Below are positions 1-11,694 of a stretch of 64,000 nucleotides of DNA, one piece after another (position 1 is the first letter of the stretch; each line of letters begins with the position of its first letter). Source of the DNA: Sisyra terminalis (lineage: Eukaryota; Arthropoda; Insecta; Neuroptera; Sisyridae). The notes below the pieces were generated by a model. It searched no databases. It was not told where the DNA came from and saw only the letters and a list, made by a program, of their open reading frames with translations. The DNA is taken from positions 70,318,630-70,382,629 of the forward strand of contig OY292274.1 of assembly GCA_958496175.1 (NCBI GenBank), written 5' to 3'. The position numbers and the translations under genes were made by a program.

Positions 1-1230
1 GAAAAAGAAAAGCAAACACAAAGGAAAAAGCTTGAAAGTTTCCATATTTACTTGGGAAATATTGGACGAAACTATAAATCCAAAACGAACACATTTAGTA
101 TGGTGAAAGCTTTTGGATTACATATTTGCTGAGGAAGAAAGGAAAATATTTGATAGTCATTAGCAAGAAATTATGTTGGAACTATACTTGAAAAATAGTT
201 GGGGATTTTTTTTAAAAGTTGTTAAATATTTAAGCAAAGTATTAGAAGATGTATTAGCAACTTGTTGTTTTTATTTACAATTTCAATTATCCAAATTTGT
301 GTTGATTAGACATAAACGGCTAAAATTGTTTGTGTAAATTCTTTAATGTTTAGGTGTCATTTAATTTATGAAGGCATAAATCAAATCTGCTTCCGTTTTG
401 CGATAAAATTTAGTTTATAAAGCGGTTTATTTGAATAAGTTCTCGTCATTATTTGTAGAGGCTTATGTATGTAATAAATCGGTAAAAAAAATGCAATTTA
501 TGCCGTAACGATAAGATGCCTATACATAAAAGAATGCGACATGAGTTTCAACATAAACGTATATGGTCTGAAATCCATAAAGGAAATTGTGCATTTGAAC
601 CAAGTACGTTATTGATGGAACATTCCACCACAAATAAATCGGTGAAAAGTGGGAAAAAAAAAAAAAATACGGTTTTCGTGGTGATAAGTTACCAATTTCA
701 AATTTAGCAATGATTTTGAAACGAAACTAAATCAAGTTTCAAGGCTTTTAATAAAAATAAATGGAGAGAGAATAGTTTCAAATTTGGATATAGAATTTAA
801 AAGAAATACCAAATAATTACAATGTAACGATATAACGTAATCTTATTTAAATTACATATAATAATGCGGTTTTTGATAGACTTATTACGGATATTTGATG
901 GTTTCGGCCACGATGACAAAATAACTACATACTTGCTAATGCTTATCAGCTATTTTCTTTTCTTTTTAATACAATTATATTTTATGATTATCATAATTAG
1001 TTTTGGATTATTTCTTATACTTTAATTAATTTTACTTGATAAAAATCTATCTAGATATTTATTACTATTAAAATTTTGCAATAACATGCAAATTTTTCAT
1101 TCAAAATATTTATTTTTTCGAAATTGTATCTGTTCAATCAACAGATGGTAGTTTTGAAAGTATGACAAGACTAAAACATTTTTAAAACCATAAAATCAGA
1201 AAAAGACACCAAAAACTAATTTATTTTTAA
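1..1230. other. AT-rich stretch, no gene seen
   Basis: Low-complexity AT-rich DNA with many stops in all frames. I see no splice-framed coding segment, repeat end or RNA gene. The short reading frame near 516-707 ends in a poly-A run and has no other support. Confidence 0.5.
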
Positions 1231-2443
1231 CTAGCTGATCCCGCGACTTCGTCTGTGTAACGTATTTTATTTTTCTTATTCTTTTACGAAAAATATAATC
1301 ATACTACATCATACATCAAATAAAAAATATCGCCAAGTTCAATAAATTCGGTCTTAATTATGACTAAAAAAAAAGTCGAAAGTTATCAAAATAACCCCAT
1401 CTCCCTTTTTCGATTCCCGAATGAACCTTTTTCCAAAAACTATTACTCTACTGCCATGTACAAAACTACCGCGAAATTGAAATTTGTACAATGGCACGAA
1501 ACCCAGTTCTTCCATAATCATGGATAACCATTATATATCTATAAACTTATTATTGAAATATCTGAATTTCAATTATATAATTAAACCATATTGGATAGTC
1601 CAGAGTTGACCATACACGATTTGGCGTATGCCTTTTGCTCTGGAAGAGGATTTTAAATTTCTTTTATCATTATGATGATATGATTATTTATTACTTATCA
1701 TTATGATGATTTCTGGCTGGAATTGTGAACTTTTTTCGTGATCCCTTTCACGCACTTGCTAATAAAAGATATTGTCCCCCCCCAAGAAAAAAATCCTGAA
1801 TCCACCCTTATCTGTTAGGGTAGGAATTTTCAAAAAAAAAAAACTTATCACATGCCTACTTCCTATAAGGAATACACCGAATATTAAAATTTCATCAGTC
1901 AGAGGGGATATATAAATACACGATTTTATATATGCCCGGTTTTAAAAACGAATTTACTTAAAGTTTTATTTCTATTATTATTATTATTATTGTTATTACT
2001 ATTACATTTTTTTCGTTAATATTTCCTTACTGTGCAACCCTAAGGATTTATTTACAACAATTTTGTAAAAAAAAAGTTTACTGTCAGATTAATATCTATA
2101 AAAACATTTATATTTCAAAAAGGCAATTTTTTGTACTTTAAATTAAATTACTGTGCTTTTTATTAGTTCAACTAAAAATATTAATACAGATCATTTTTTA
2201 ACTTTTAAATACCTTTTCAATGATATATAACTCGCCTATCTAAAGTAATTTTTTTTTCATCCCTCAGTTTTTACGTAGGGGATACATTCCCTTATTATTT
2301 TTAAGCAAAATTTAATATAGCCTATGTTCACCGGAAATAGTGTAGCTTGCCAATAGTGAAAGAATTTTTCAAATCGGTCAAGTTGTTTCGGAGCCTATTT
2401 AAAGCAAACAAACAATCAAATCTTTCCTCTTTATAATAATAGA
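1231..2443 (+). mobile_element. RTE-like non-LTR element, copy 1 (internally deleted)
   Basis: It starts CTAGCTGATCCCGCGACTTC and ends in the block AAAGCAAACAAACAATCAAA followed by TTTATAATAATAGA. This start and end pair is shared with the copies at 8884 and 23063. The style, with a CCGCGACTTCGTCTGCGT head and an ATAATA-type 3' end, is familiar from insect RTE-type retroelements and their non-autonomous relatives. No reverse transcriptase frame is visible, so this is a non-autonomous or dead copy. Compared with the other two, it lacks about 170 bp just before the block GCCTATGTTCACCGG. The family name is from memory of such ends and is not proven. Confidence 0.6.
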
Positions 2444-3980
2444 CAAACTAATTAAAAATTGATAAAATTATAGTTGATAACTTCTTAATACTGATTTTTT
2501 TTTTTTTAGTGGATATGTGGATAAAATGAAAAAAAATTGAAACGATGTACACTGGTTAAAGAAAATTTTTATATTGAAAATTCCCGGACAAGCATTTTTC
2601 CATCATAACTCCGCTATATTAAGTCTTTTAGCAGATTATTTTTCCCAAACATTGTATTCTTAAGATAGGGAAAATGTCATTAGAGAATTTTCAACAAAAG
2701 ACCGATATGTCAAATCGATATTATTATTGAGTTGGAGGCTTTTTCTCGTTCATTCTTACACCAACCAAATAAATGGAAAATTAATTTCTCCTTAACTTTG
2801 TTTAATGTAAAAGCTGATACTTACAACTTGAGACATTTCAATCAGTAATTAATATCGGCCTCAGTAACTTTGGAACTTTGTTAAAATAAAATTTAGAGAA
2901 AAAAAAAAGTAAGATTTAAGATTATAATTCATTCGAATACTATAGGGTCAGTTCAAAAATAAATGAAATGATTGCTCGACCATTTTAAAAAAAATATTTT
3001 TTTTGTGTGCTATCACCCCAACATGTTGGTAGTTCAAATTCATCATTATTTTAATTTGATTGTTTTTGGTTTTCCAGTGGTGGCCATATTAGTTTTACTA
3101 GGCGCAGACATTTTCGCACTTTTAAGGGTTTCCGGAAACTTGATTATCTCCGGTCCTATTTGTCCTATCCAAATGAAACTAAAAGCAGTGTGTTCATAAA
3201 AATATAAGCTATAAGGTTGTAATAAGACGTTTTCACCTAAATTTAATTCTAAGGGGTGAAATTTCAGACTAAATTTTTAACTCTCATTTTTAAAAACTCC
3301 AAATTTCACGGAAAGATTGTGAAGGAAGGGAAAGAGTCTACACGTTAAAACTTTTTTTACAAACAATTAGGTACTAGTTGTATTCAAAAACAGAATTTGA
3401 AGTCTGAGACTTTAAGCCTTTTTAAAATAAAAAATAACAAAATTTGGAAATTTTCAAATTTTGCAATTTTTTGAGCTCCAATATCTCTGGTGGGGGACCA
3501 GATAAAAATCTGAAATATCACCCCATTATAGTACTGTATGATAGAATTATGCACCTAAAATTTGGAGTTTAAGATTTGACTAGGAGCAGAGGTATTGCAA
3601 GCACAAAATGTCAAAATAATGCATACTTCAGTAGGTGAGTATAATGTTTTTAACCATCTGATATGTGACATATACTTGGCAAAAAGGGCATTTTACATAA
3701 AACAACATATACTCTGGGCTAATTGTTATTCATATCTTATATTTAAAACATATACTTCTTTCTGAAAGCTAATGATGTACTATGGGAGTACCCATAGTCA
3801 TCAACTAATCTTGTTGTGTGACAAAGAGCTAAGAGATCTCTTAACACAGTTAATAAACTTCACATACAATTTTTCTTTGAACAATCGGATATAATGTATA
3901 ATTTACCTTTGTGTTTGTTTCCAAAAAAAATTGACACAATGTTTTATTGATTTATTGTGCTACAACTTATTTTATTTTAA
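2444..3980. other. AT-rich stretch, no gene seen
   Basis: A 75-codon open frame lies at 2972-3199, rich in hydrophobic residues and without splice or domain support. The rest is stop-rich. The 3' part runs into the Penelope-like tail at 4001. Confidence 0.45.
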
Positions 3981-4000
3981 AATTTTATTTTTGTGAATCA

Positions 4001-4075
4001 AGAAGCCTGATGAAGTTGCGAATAGTAACGAAACGTAGTTAATTGAATAATAAAAATATTAAATAAATAAAAAAA
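4001..4075 (+). ncRNA. Hammerhead-like motif in a Penelope-like 3' tail
   Basis: The hammerhead core CTGATGA is at 4007-4013 and GAAA at 4030-4033. Between them, GTT and AAC can form a short stem II. An A+T-rich tail follows. Penelope-like elements of animals carry hammerhead motifs in their terminal repeats, so this is probably the end of a decayed one. Stem II has one extra A after the core and stem I is weak, so catalytic activity is doubtful. Confidence 0.35.
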
Positions 4076-4089
4076 AAAGATCTTAAATA

Positions 4090-4940
4090 ACCTGAATTGT
4101 TTTCTTATTTAAAGAAATATTTAGTTTTACCAAAACTTATATAGAAAGTTGATTTAAGAGTTTTAGTATGTTTTTTTATGAAAATATTGAAATACAAATA
4201 AATAAATATATGCATATATTAACGCAATATCTTATCAGTTTCAGTGGGATTTGGACAAAAACCGATCATAAAGTCAAATTTTCATCAGTTTTTGGGAAAT
4301 TTTCGCCAATTGTTATAATCACCTTGGAACGTAGAGCTTTCATCGAAAACTATCAAAGCTGCCACATTTGTCGTTATTGGGAAAACTTTTGTAAACCGAA
4401 AACAAATTTTACTTATTTCCCATATTCTTTTTAAATAATTTAATAATCTTTGCTGATTACCAATGAGGAAGAAGCATTTTTGAACGAAAAAAAGAAAATT
4501 TATTGCTTTGACGCTCTTCTCTTGTTCACTTTTCATATTTGAAAATTTAACTTACAAAACATGAAAATTGGTGCAGCAAACTTACCTGAAAAAAGAAAAG
4601 AAACATTAATTTTCCGAAAGAAAAATCAAAAATGGGGGCGTAATTGTTTAAATTTGACCTTTACTTCTTTACAATTAGTGTTTTTTTTTTAAAACAAAAG
4701 CCTAATTTGAATACAGGAGGACGTGTTTGCAATTTTAATGATTGCACGAAGCGATTTTCTCTTGTTAATTTCCATATTAATTCAATCTTTGCTTTCATCT
4801 ACTAATAAAAAAAAACGATTTTTAGCTTTGGCTAGAAGACGCAAATATGGTAGCAGAGTGGCGAGTTCAACATTAAAATTCAATTAAGGTCATTGTCCAT
4901 TAGCATATGTACGTAAATGAAACATACAAAAAGTGAACTT
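4090..4940. other. AT-rich stretch, no gene seen
   Basis: Two overlapping open frames on opposite strands (4168-4434 and 4285-4536) look like chance frames. There is no homology I recognise, and no acceptor or donor of note. Confidence 0.4.
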
Positions 4941-4949
4941 TTTCCCTGA

Positions 4950-4980
4950 CAAAGCTCAGCGATGCGGCGGCTGAGCTTTG
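4950..4980. repeat. GC-rich perfect hairpin next to a TA microsatellite
   Basis: The arms CAAAGCTCAGC (4950-4960) and GCTGAGCTTTG (4970-4980) are perfect inverse complements around a 9-nt GC-rich loop. It stands out from the AT-rich surroundings. It is too short for an animal pre-miRNA. It could be a cruciform or part of a small element. Confidence 0.6.
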
Positions 4981-4985
4981 TGCTT

Positions 4986-4987
<2 letters not shown>

Positions 4988-5032
<45 letters not shown>
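4988..5032. repeat. (TA)n microsatellite
   Basis: About 22 uninterrupted TA dinucleotides directly after the hairpin. Confidence 0.95.
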
Positions 5033-5033
<1 letters not shown>

Positions 5034-5750
5034 GGAAAATTCGCTTGCATAGAGCCACAAGTGCAATCTAACGAGTTTAATTCTCTGCTGTTGTCGAGAA
5101 AAAACATGAAAACATCGAAAATCCGGTCCACCTGATAATTTTCCACATTCCGCTGAGGAAAAACCTCCGGCTCCGGTTAAAGAATGGTGAATTATAGATT
5201 AGAGGTAAATATAAATAAATTAAATCGACAAAACCAAAGTGCGAGAGCTTTCTCAAAGCTCTGCCAGTAGGTAGGTAGAGTACTGTGTGCCACACGCAAT
5301 CCGAATACGTAACGCGCCAACTTCAAAGCGTTTTGATGGCCAACGTTTTTGTTTGTCGAACAAAAGACGATATGTGTAAAAATAAAACGTAGGTGGGTGG
5401 CTTTGAAAAAATCAAACAAACACTCACGTAACAACCATTATTTTTTTTTCCCCTTTGATAAATTTGTCCCGCTATAGAAACATAAAAGACATCTTCCAAT
5501 TTGTTTGCTCAAAAACTTTTTCATTACTTAAATAAATTTTGTCAATACCCTTTTGTTTTGACTTTCGATTGTTTATACGTAGTGTATTGGTGAATCAAAG
5601 CCTACTAAACGTTAATAGTTTGATATTTCAACTATTTCCCTAACTTTGCAGTATAGTTACCAAATGTCTCAATTACTTTCAGACTATTTGACTTAAAATA
5701 TTTTTGATCTTAAATCAAATCATAGCCTACTTAATTTAATAGTACTTTTT
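5033..5750. other. Unique, somewhat higher-GC stretch
   Basis: Positions 5040-5400 are less AT-rich than the neighbourhood, with two overlapping minus-strand open frames of 72 and 80 codons. I do not recognise either product and see no supporting splice sites. It could be a 5' exon, a promoter or a conserved non-coding block. Confidence 0.3.
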
Positions 5751-5753
5751 CTT

Positions 5754-5830
5754 TAGTTAGCTATGATTTTATAACAAAAAAAAAATGTGTGAAATGACTT
5801 AAGTTGTTATTTTTTTCATGGCCAACTAGA
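5754..5830. repeat. Small dyad element, copy 1
   Basis: The left end TAGTTAGCTATGATTTT and right end CATGGCCAACTAGA are imperfect inverse complements. The same dyad recurs at 6266 and 6671. Confidence 0.5.
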
Positions 5831-6101
5831 TATTGTTTTTAATATTGAAAATTTACATCGTTGATCAAGGCAATTTAATTGATTGATTCTTTAATGAACA
5901 TAAAAACCAAAGATTTAGCAAAAAAAAAAATTGATCTACCTATATGAATTCTGTAGGACTTAATTTGTTTTTGTTCACTTAACTGAATATCATATATTTA
6001 CGAGTACTTATAAACATTTCAATTCAATAACTCTGTATATGGTTCATTATTATTCACAGTAGAGAATCATCAATGAGTGCACTTCACTGCACTGCAAACA
6101 C

Positions 6102-6122
6102 TAATAATAATAATAATAATAT
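6102..6122. repeat. (TAA)n microsatellite
   Basis: Six to seven TAA/AAT units in a row. Confidence 0.9.
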
Positions 6123-6265
6123 GCCATACATACATACTTGCATAATCATTGGTTCATAAATTAATAATTAATATGTACACCAAATCGATTAACTAGTTAG
6201 CTTTGCAAAAACAATTGAATGTCAACCATTTCGATTTTCTTTTAGTTTTATAATTCCCACTTGTC

Positions 6266-6345
6266 ATCTAGGTGGCTGTGGTAAAATCTAAAACTTAGTC
6301 CCTTGCCGTTTTCTTTTGTTATGGCCAAGAAAATCATGGCCAACT
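6266..6345. repeat. Small dyad element, copy 2
   Basis: The left end TCTAGGTGGCTGTGG and right end ATCATGGCCAACTG match the dyad at 5754 and 6671. Confidence 0.5.
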
Positions 6346-6539
6346 GTGTCTCTAAAATAAGTGTAAAGAGAATATTGAGACAAAAGACGGTTGTGATTTA
6401 TTGATTTCTTAATATTTTTCTTTTTTCAGTTGAAAACCAATTTTCAGGGTTCTTCTTGAAAATTTCAGTGCAGAAATGTGGCTATGAATCGCTTTATAAC
6501 TATTAAATTCTTTAGCGATTCTAAGTTAATAAAAATCCG

Positions 6540-6625
6540 TACTTGAGAAATACCGAAAATTCGAGGATCGGACCCAATACCTACCAGTTTTGGAGTGGCC
6601 ATCTTGACCACTCGGCCACCGGTAG
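6540..6625 (-). other. tRNA-like (SINE head) sequence
   Basis: On the minus strand, an A-box-like TGGCCGAGTGG (fits TRGYNNARNGG) is followed about 45 nt later by a B-box-like GGTCCGATCC (one mismatch to GGTTCGANNCC). It does not fold into a convincing functional tRNA. It shares layout and sequence with the tRNA-like block at 31293-31356, so a tRNA-derived SINE or tRNA pseudogene is the best reading. Confidence 0.45.
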
Positions 6626-6670
6626 GTTAATATAGCCGCATTGAACAACTAGGAATTTAAATATTGTCAT

Positions 6671-6742
6671 CTAGTTGGCTATGAAAAAGTCTAATATTTC
6701 GGTATCTAGCACTTGTTTTTGTACAAACAATCATAGCCAACT
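6671..6742. repeat. Small dyad element, copy 3
   Basis: The left end CTAGTTGGCTATG and right end ATCATAGCCAACT match the dyads at 5754 and 6266. It is the cleanest of the three. Confidence 0.55.
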
Positions 6743-6846
6743 TGGGATTATATTTGGTCTCTATTAAGGGGAAAAATGAGAGGAAGAAGGGTCTAAATAT
6801 AAGTTGTTTAACAACTTTAGAAGTTGGTAACCAAAAGTTAATAATA

Positions 6847-7096
6847 TGACTCGTTTATTTTGAAAATGGCGTAAGTCCATTTCAAGGACGGTCTATATGG
6901 TGATTTTTCTTCTTGTTACTAGAACAAAGTATGTTAATTATTTAACTGCTAAGTTTTCAGAAATTACTGATTTTAACAAAAACGACAATTATTCCCTCCT
7001 CCTCCTTAGTATCTTATGTTCCTATGGTTAAAAATGATAACACTATAGGGATTGTTCTTGAAATGGACTTAACTCACTTTCAAAATAAACGGTTCA
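6847..7096 (+). mobile_element. TA-flanked MITE, complete copy
   Basis: A 250-bp element with inverted ends of about 45 bp built on CGTTTATTTTGAAAGTG then GTAAGTCCATTTCAAG. It is flanked by TA on both sides, as expected for a Tc1/mariner-type target duplication. The interior holds TTCCCTCCTCCTCCTTAG and an AACACTATAGGGA block shared with copies at 11464, 24553, 26616 and 43790. No coding capacity. Confidence 0.8.
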
Positions 7097-7330
7097 TATA
7101 TTTTAGCATATCGATAAGATGCAATCATTCATTAAGGGATCTAAATTTTTTTTAGGGTCAGAACTTTGAAAACATTGGACATTTATGATAGGGGGTGAAG
7201 TTTTACAGTTTCATAGTATCAGATAATAAGTAAAAAGAGGGTAAAATCCTAATAGCATAAAATATTCATAAAGAGATCAAGTACGTATCTTATACTTAAG
7301 ATCCATTTGATGACATAAGGTTATCAACTA

Positions 7331-7865
7331 TCGTTGATTTTTCACGAAAATCGTAAAATTACAAAAAAAAATTCAAGGCTGCCAATCGAAAGTATACGTC
7401 CATCTGTGCATTCAGGGCAAATTTTTCCCAAAACAAACAACGTTTAAGGGATGAAATCGACCTCCAAAGTGGCAGAAGCAATCGATAAAGCATCCAAACT
7501 TTAAGGGCTTGTAACCCCACTAAGAAAGGGATGATTTTCGAACCAAGGGCAGTTTCTGGTTCGTAACAATGTGTAGAACGATAATATAACAATCTTTTTC
7601 GAATTTGAAACAAAAAATTTTTTAGCCAAAAAAAACCGTGGGTAAACCATCGTTGATTTTTCACGAAAAACGTCAATTTTTTTTATTTTTTTTTATGATG
7701 CCAATCGAAAGTTTAAGGCCATCTGTGCATTCTGTGCAAATTTTTCCCAAAACAAAGCTCGTTTAAGGGATGAAATCGGCCATCAAAGTGGCAGAAGAAA
7801 TCATAAAAAATCAACCAAAGTTCAATGGCATGTAACATGGTTAAATAAGGGATGATTTTCTAAAC
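7331..7865 (+). repeat. Tandem duplication, period about 319 bp
   Basis: Unit 1 (7331-7649) and unit 2 (7650-7865, shorter) share TCGTTGATTTTTCACGAAAA, CCATCTGTGCATTC, TTTTTCCCAAAACAAA and GTTTAAGGGATGAAATCG in the same order. The units are clearly diverged. No gene product recognised. Probably part of a dispersed repeat. Confidence 0.75.
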
Positions 7866-8883
7866 AGTGTTGCCAACAATTCGAAAAAAATCATCTAAAG
7901 ACGCTTAAAATTATTTCCCATTTTGGCTCTAAATTTTTGGTACAACTTCAAGGTGGTATCTCTAATTCAGATTTGTCTTATGACCTTTTAATCTTAGTTT
8001 ATCTTCATAACGTTTAAATAATAAAAATATTATCAATCTTTTACTATGAAACAAAAATATAATGATTCAATCTTTTTTCAGCCAACTCGATTTATGCTCG
8101 CATCTCGGTAAGCCAAATTTGCAAGTTTTAATAAAAACTTTAGTTTCCGAAAAAAATTTATAATATAGATACTGATAAAAGAGGGAAAACTTACTCAATT
8201 TCAAGAGACGAAAAACTTTGGCATAGTTCCACTTAATAGTTAAGTTTACGCGCACAGGACACACCAAAGAATTGAATTTTCTTCAGCAAACACGTTCTTC
8301 GCAATTCAATAAAACACCCAAGTTGTTGAAATTTATGAGTTAAATTCACGAAAAAACCGACAAAGTTAAATTGAACGAGAGGGGGCCTTCGAGTTTGGTG
8401 ACTTAATTTTTTATCAAAGTCAGCGATAGCATCTGAAACCTATGACCCGAAATCAGTAAATCTGTTTATATCGGCAGAGTTGTGCATAATTTAATTAATT
8501 GGCGTCCGTAAAAGTTGCCCGAGTTGACGAACTTTGTCTGCCATATAATTAGCATTTTATACATTCAGCGAAAACGTGCGTTGCATACAAATGGCATAAT
8601 TAATCTCGCACGACCTTTGTCGCGATCGAAAATATCCCAAATATATAAGGTTGGTAACTGTCTATAACAAAATGTCGACAATTTCATACAATAGTTTACC
8701 TACTTTACTTCGAAGCAATATTCAAATTTCAGGATATAGTAACCAGATGTAACAGTATTTAATAATTTAAGGAAGTAAAAATACCAAAAAATAAAATTCA
8801 AAATTTCCATTATTACCAATGAGAATTTAAAATTTAGCCACTTGAAACATATACTCCCAAAATCAAATCAAACTATAAATTGA
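7866..8883. other. No gene seen
   Basis: Mixed AT-rich and moderate-GC sequence. The part at 8300-8650 is less AT-rich. A 66-codon minus frame at 8067-8267 has no support. Confidence 0.4.
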
Positions 8884-10244
8884 CTAGCTTATCCCCGCGA
8901 CTTCGTCTGCGTGATTTATTTTATTTTTCTTATTCTTTTACAAAAAATAACACATCATACATCAAATAAAAACTATCGCCAAGTTCAATAAATTCGGTCT
9001 TAATTATGACTAAAAAAAATCAAAAGTTATCAAAATACTCGCGTCAAAATAACCCCAACTCCCTTTTTCAATTCCCGAATGAACTTTTTTCCAAAAACTA
9101 TTACTCTACTGCAATGTACAAAACAACCGCAAAATTGAAATTTGTATAATGGCACGAAACCCAATTCTTCCATAATCATATACAACAATTATGTATCTAT
9201 AAACTTATTATTGAAATATCTGAATTTCAATTATATAATTAAACCATATTGGATAGTTCAGAGTTCACCATACACGATTTGGCATATGCCTTTTGCTCTG
9301 GAAGAGGATTTTAAATTGCTTTTATCATTATGATGATATGATTATTTATTATTTATCATTATGATGATTTCTGACTGGAATTGCGAACTTTTTTCGTGAT
9401 CCCTTTCACGTACTCGCAAATAAAAGATATTTTCCCCCTCCCAAGAAAAAAATCCTGAATCCTCCCTTGTCCGTTAGGGTAGGAATTTTCAAAAAAAAAA
9501 TCTTATCACATGCCTACTTCCTATAAGGAATACACCGAATATTAAAATTTCATCAGTCAGAGGAGTATATAAATACACGATTTTATATAAGCACGATTTT
9601 AAAAACGTATTTACTTTATGCTTTATTACTATTATTATTATTATTAGTATTACTATTACATTTTTTTCGTTCATATTTCCTTACTGAGCAACCCAAAAAA
9701 AGTTTACTGTCAGATTATTACCTATAAAAACATTCATTTCAAAAAGACAATTTTTTGTATTTTAAATTAAATTACTGTGCTTTTTAATAGTTCAACCAAA
9801 AATATTAATACAAATCATTTTTTAACTTTTAAATACCTTTCCAATGATATATAACTCGCCTGTCTAAAGTAAATTTTATTTTCATCCCTCAGTTTTTACG
9901 TAGGGGGTACATTCCCTTATTATTTTTAAGGAATGTTAAATAGCCTAACGGGTGTGGGTAATTGTGTTGTATCTTAATATAAAGTTTCATTAAATTCGTA
10001 TGTTCCGTTCTTTAGTGAAATCACCAGCGCACGCGATGTAAGAAAGTTTTTTGGTAATTTTTTCACACATTATTGGAGTTTTAGTATGGATCCCTATTTT
10101 TTTTGAAAATTAAAAATAGCCTATGTTCACCGGAAATAGTGTAGCTTCCTAACAATTAAAGCATTTTTCAAATCGGTCAAGTAGTTCCGGAGCCTATTCA
10201 AAGCAAACAAACAATCAAATCTTTCCTCGTTATAATAATAGATA
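8884..10244 (+). mobile_element. RTE-like non-LTR element, copy 2 (longest form)
   Basis: Same start (CTAGCTTATCCCCGCGACTT) and same 3' end (AAGCAAACAAACAATCAAAT then TATAATAATAGAT) as the copies at 1231 and 23063. It retains the internal block at about 9950-10120 that copy 1 lacks. No reverse transcriptase frame and no clear target duplication. Confidence 0.6.
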
Positions 10245-11463
10245 GATAAGAAACAACTTAAAATCTTTCTTCAACAATGGAATTTCAAAATTTTCAAAGA
10301 AAAAAAAACCCGTGAATCTAACTTTTCTGCCCATTTATCAATAAACATGTGTCCACAGAAATTTCTAATAGGAAAATGATTAGAACTTTAGGCATACATA
10401 ACACTTAATGTACAAAACCATTACAGGAAATGTCGCACGGCCATGTAGAACCGAGAAACCTTTACACAGTAATAACTTGTAATTGTTGACACCGAGAGAA
10501 AGCCCTTGGGGAACGAAAATGCGGGGGAGGAAGTAGAGAATAGGTACCCGTTGGAAAATTTAGAAGCTTTTGCCTACCCCGACCGACCATGTACACATTT
10601 TGTGGTCCATTCATGCTCCATAAACTACGTCTTAATTGCATTCGGTTCTCGACCGAAATCCACTGGAAATAGTCTTAAGCGTTTAGTTATTTTGCAATAA
10701 TGTACATAATTATTTCCCATAAATTCGAAACGCAAACCTTTTCCCAAAGGAAATTCAACGGTTAAAATCCACCAAACGCCATATAAAAATTAAAAAAAAA
10801 AAATCATTATTGCCATTTTAAAAAAAATTCAAAATAATCGTTTAGTGACAATCAAATTTCAAAAAAATTAATGTTGACCAACTTGTCTTCCTATATTCAG
10901 GCAAGTAACACAATCAACGTCCGGTTAATTACAATGAGTTATAACTTAATTACTCAAATAAATTCGACATTTCTCTTTAATTTAAAGCCAAAATTGATAC
11001 ATAGTTTGTGATATGAATTACGCGAAATAATTCGATAAAGTAAGGATTGATAAATCATTTTATAAGTCACATGATTTAATACAATTTTCCTTTTAATTTT
11101 AGGTTATATTCAACACTGGTGACCATTTTCAAAATGGCGATTTTCCACGTGGTAAAACGAATATTGATGAGATTTCTATGAATTAATTAGATATTTTCCT
11201 CCCAATCTTATATATTGAACTATCAAACGTATGACTTCATTTTGGTCAAACAAACGAGATGTTTGTTGGCCTTACGATCGAAAAATTAGCAACTTCCAAT
11301 CCGGAAAACGAGAAAAAAATTTTGGCCGAAAGATGAAAGTATTTTTTAATTTTTGTTATTCATAAATCAACTAAATATATTCTCTTTATCAGGATACGTC
11401 AATTAAGGATAAATTTAGAAGCCGCTGGAATAAATTTATATGGGTTCATTGTACATAGAAATA
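10245..11463. other. No gene seen; one moderate-GC patch
   Basis: Positions 10430-10700 have clearly higher GC and an open plus frame without an ATG. I cannot assign it. The rest is AT-rich. Confidence 0.35.
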
Positions 11464-11694
11464 CACGCCGTTTATGTTGAAAGTGAGTTAAGTCCATTTC
11501 AAGAAAAATCCCTATAGTGTTATCATTTGTATCCATAGGAACTATGGAAGATACTAAGGAGGAGGGAATAATTGGCGTTTTTGTTAATAACTAAAATGTT
11601 AAATAATTAACATACTTTATTCTAGTTTCAAGAAGAATCACCATATAGACTGTCCTTGAAATGGACTTACGCCACTTTCAAAATAAACGAGTCA
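11464..11694 (-). mobile_element. TA-flanked MITE, reverse-oriented copy
   Basis: Inverted ends of the CGTTTATTTTGAAAGTG family, TA on both sides, and the shared interior (GGAGGAGGGAATAATTGG) in the opposite orientation to 6847. It abuts the first visible exon of the gene relic at 11696. Confidence 0.75.

Noticed and set aside
7359..7676. 105-codon minus reading frame
   Set aside because: It lies wholly within unit 1 of the 319-bp tandem duplication, unit 2 does not keep the frame, and the composition is not protein-like.
9142..9333. Frame beginning MYNGTKPNSS, also near 23329
   Set aside because: It is part of the RTE-like element and starts with a non-ATG codon. It is not conserved as an open frame in copy 1.
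10506..10700. 64-codon plus frame in a moderate-GC patch
   Set aside because: It starts at TTG, has no splice support and no recognisable motif. The GC patch is noted instead.
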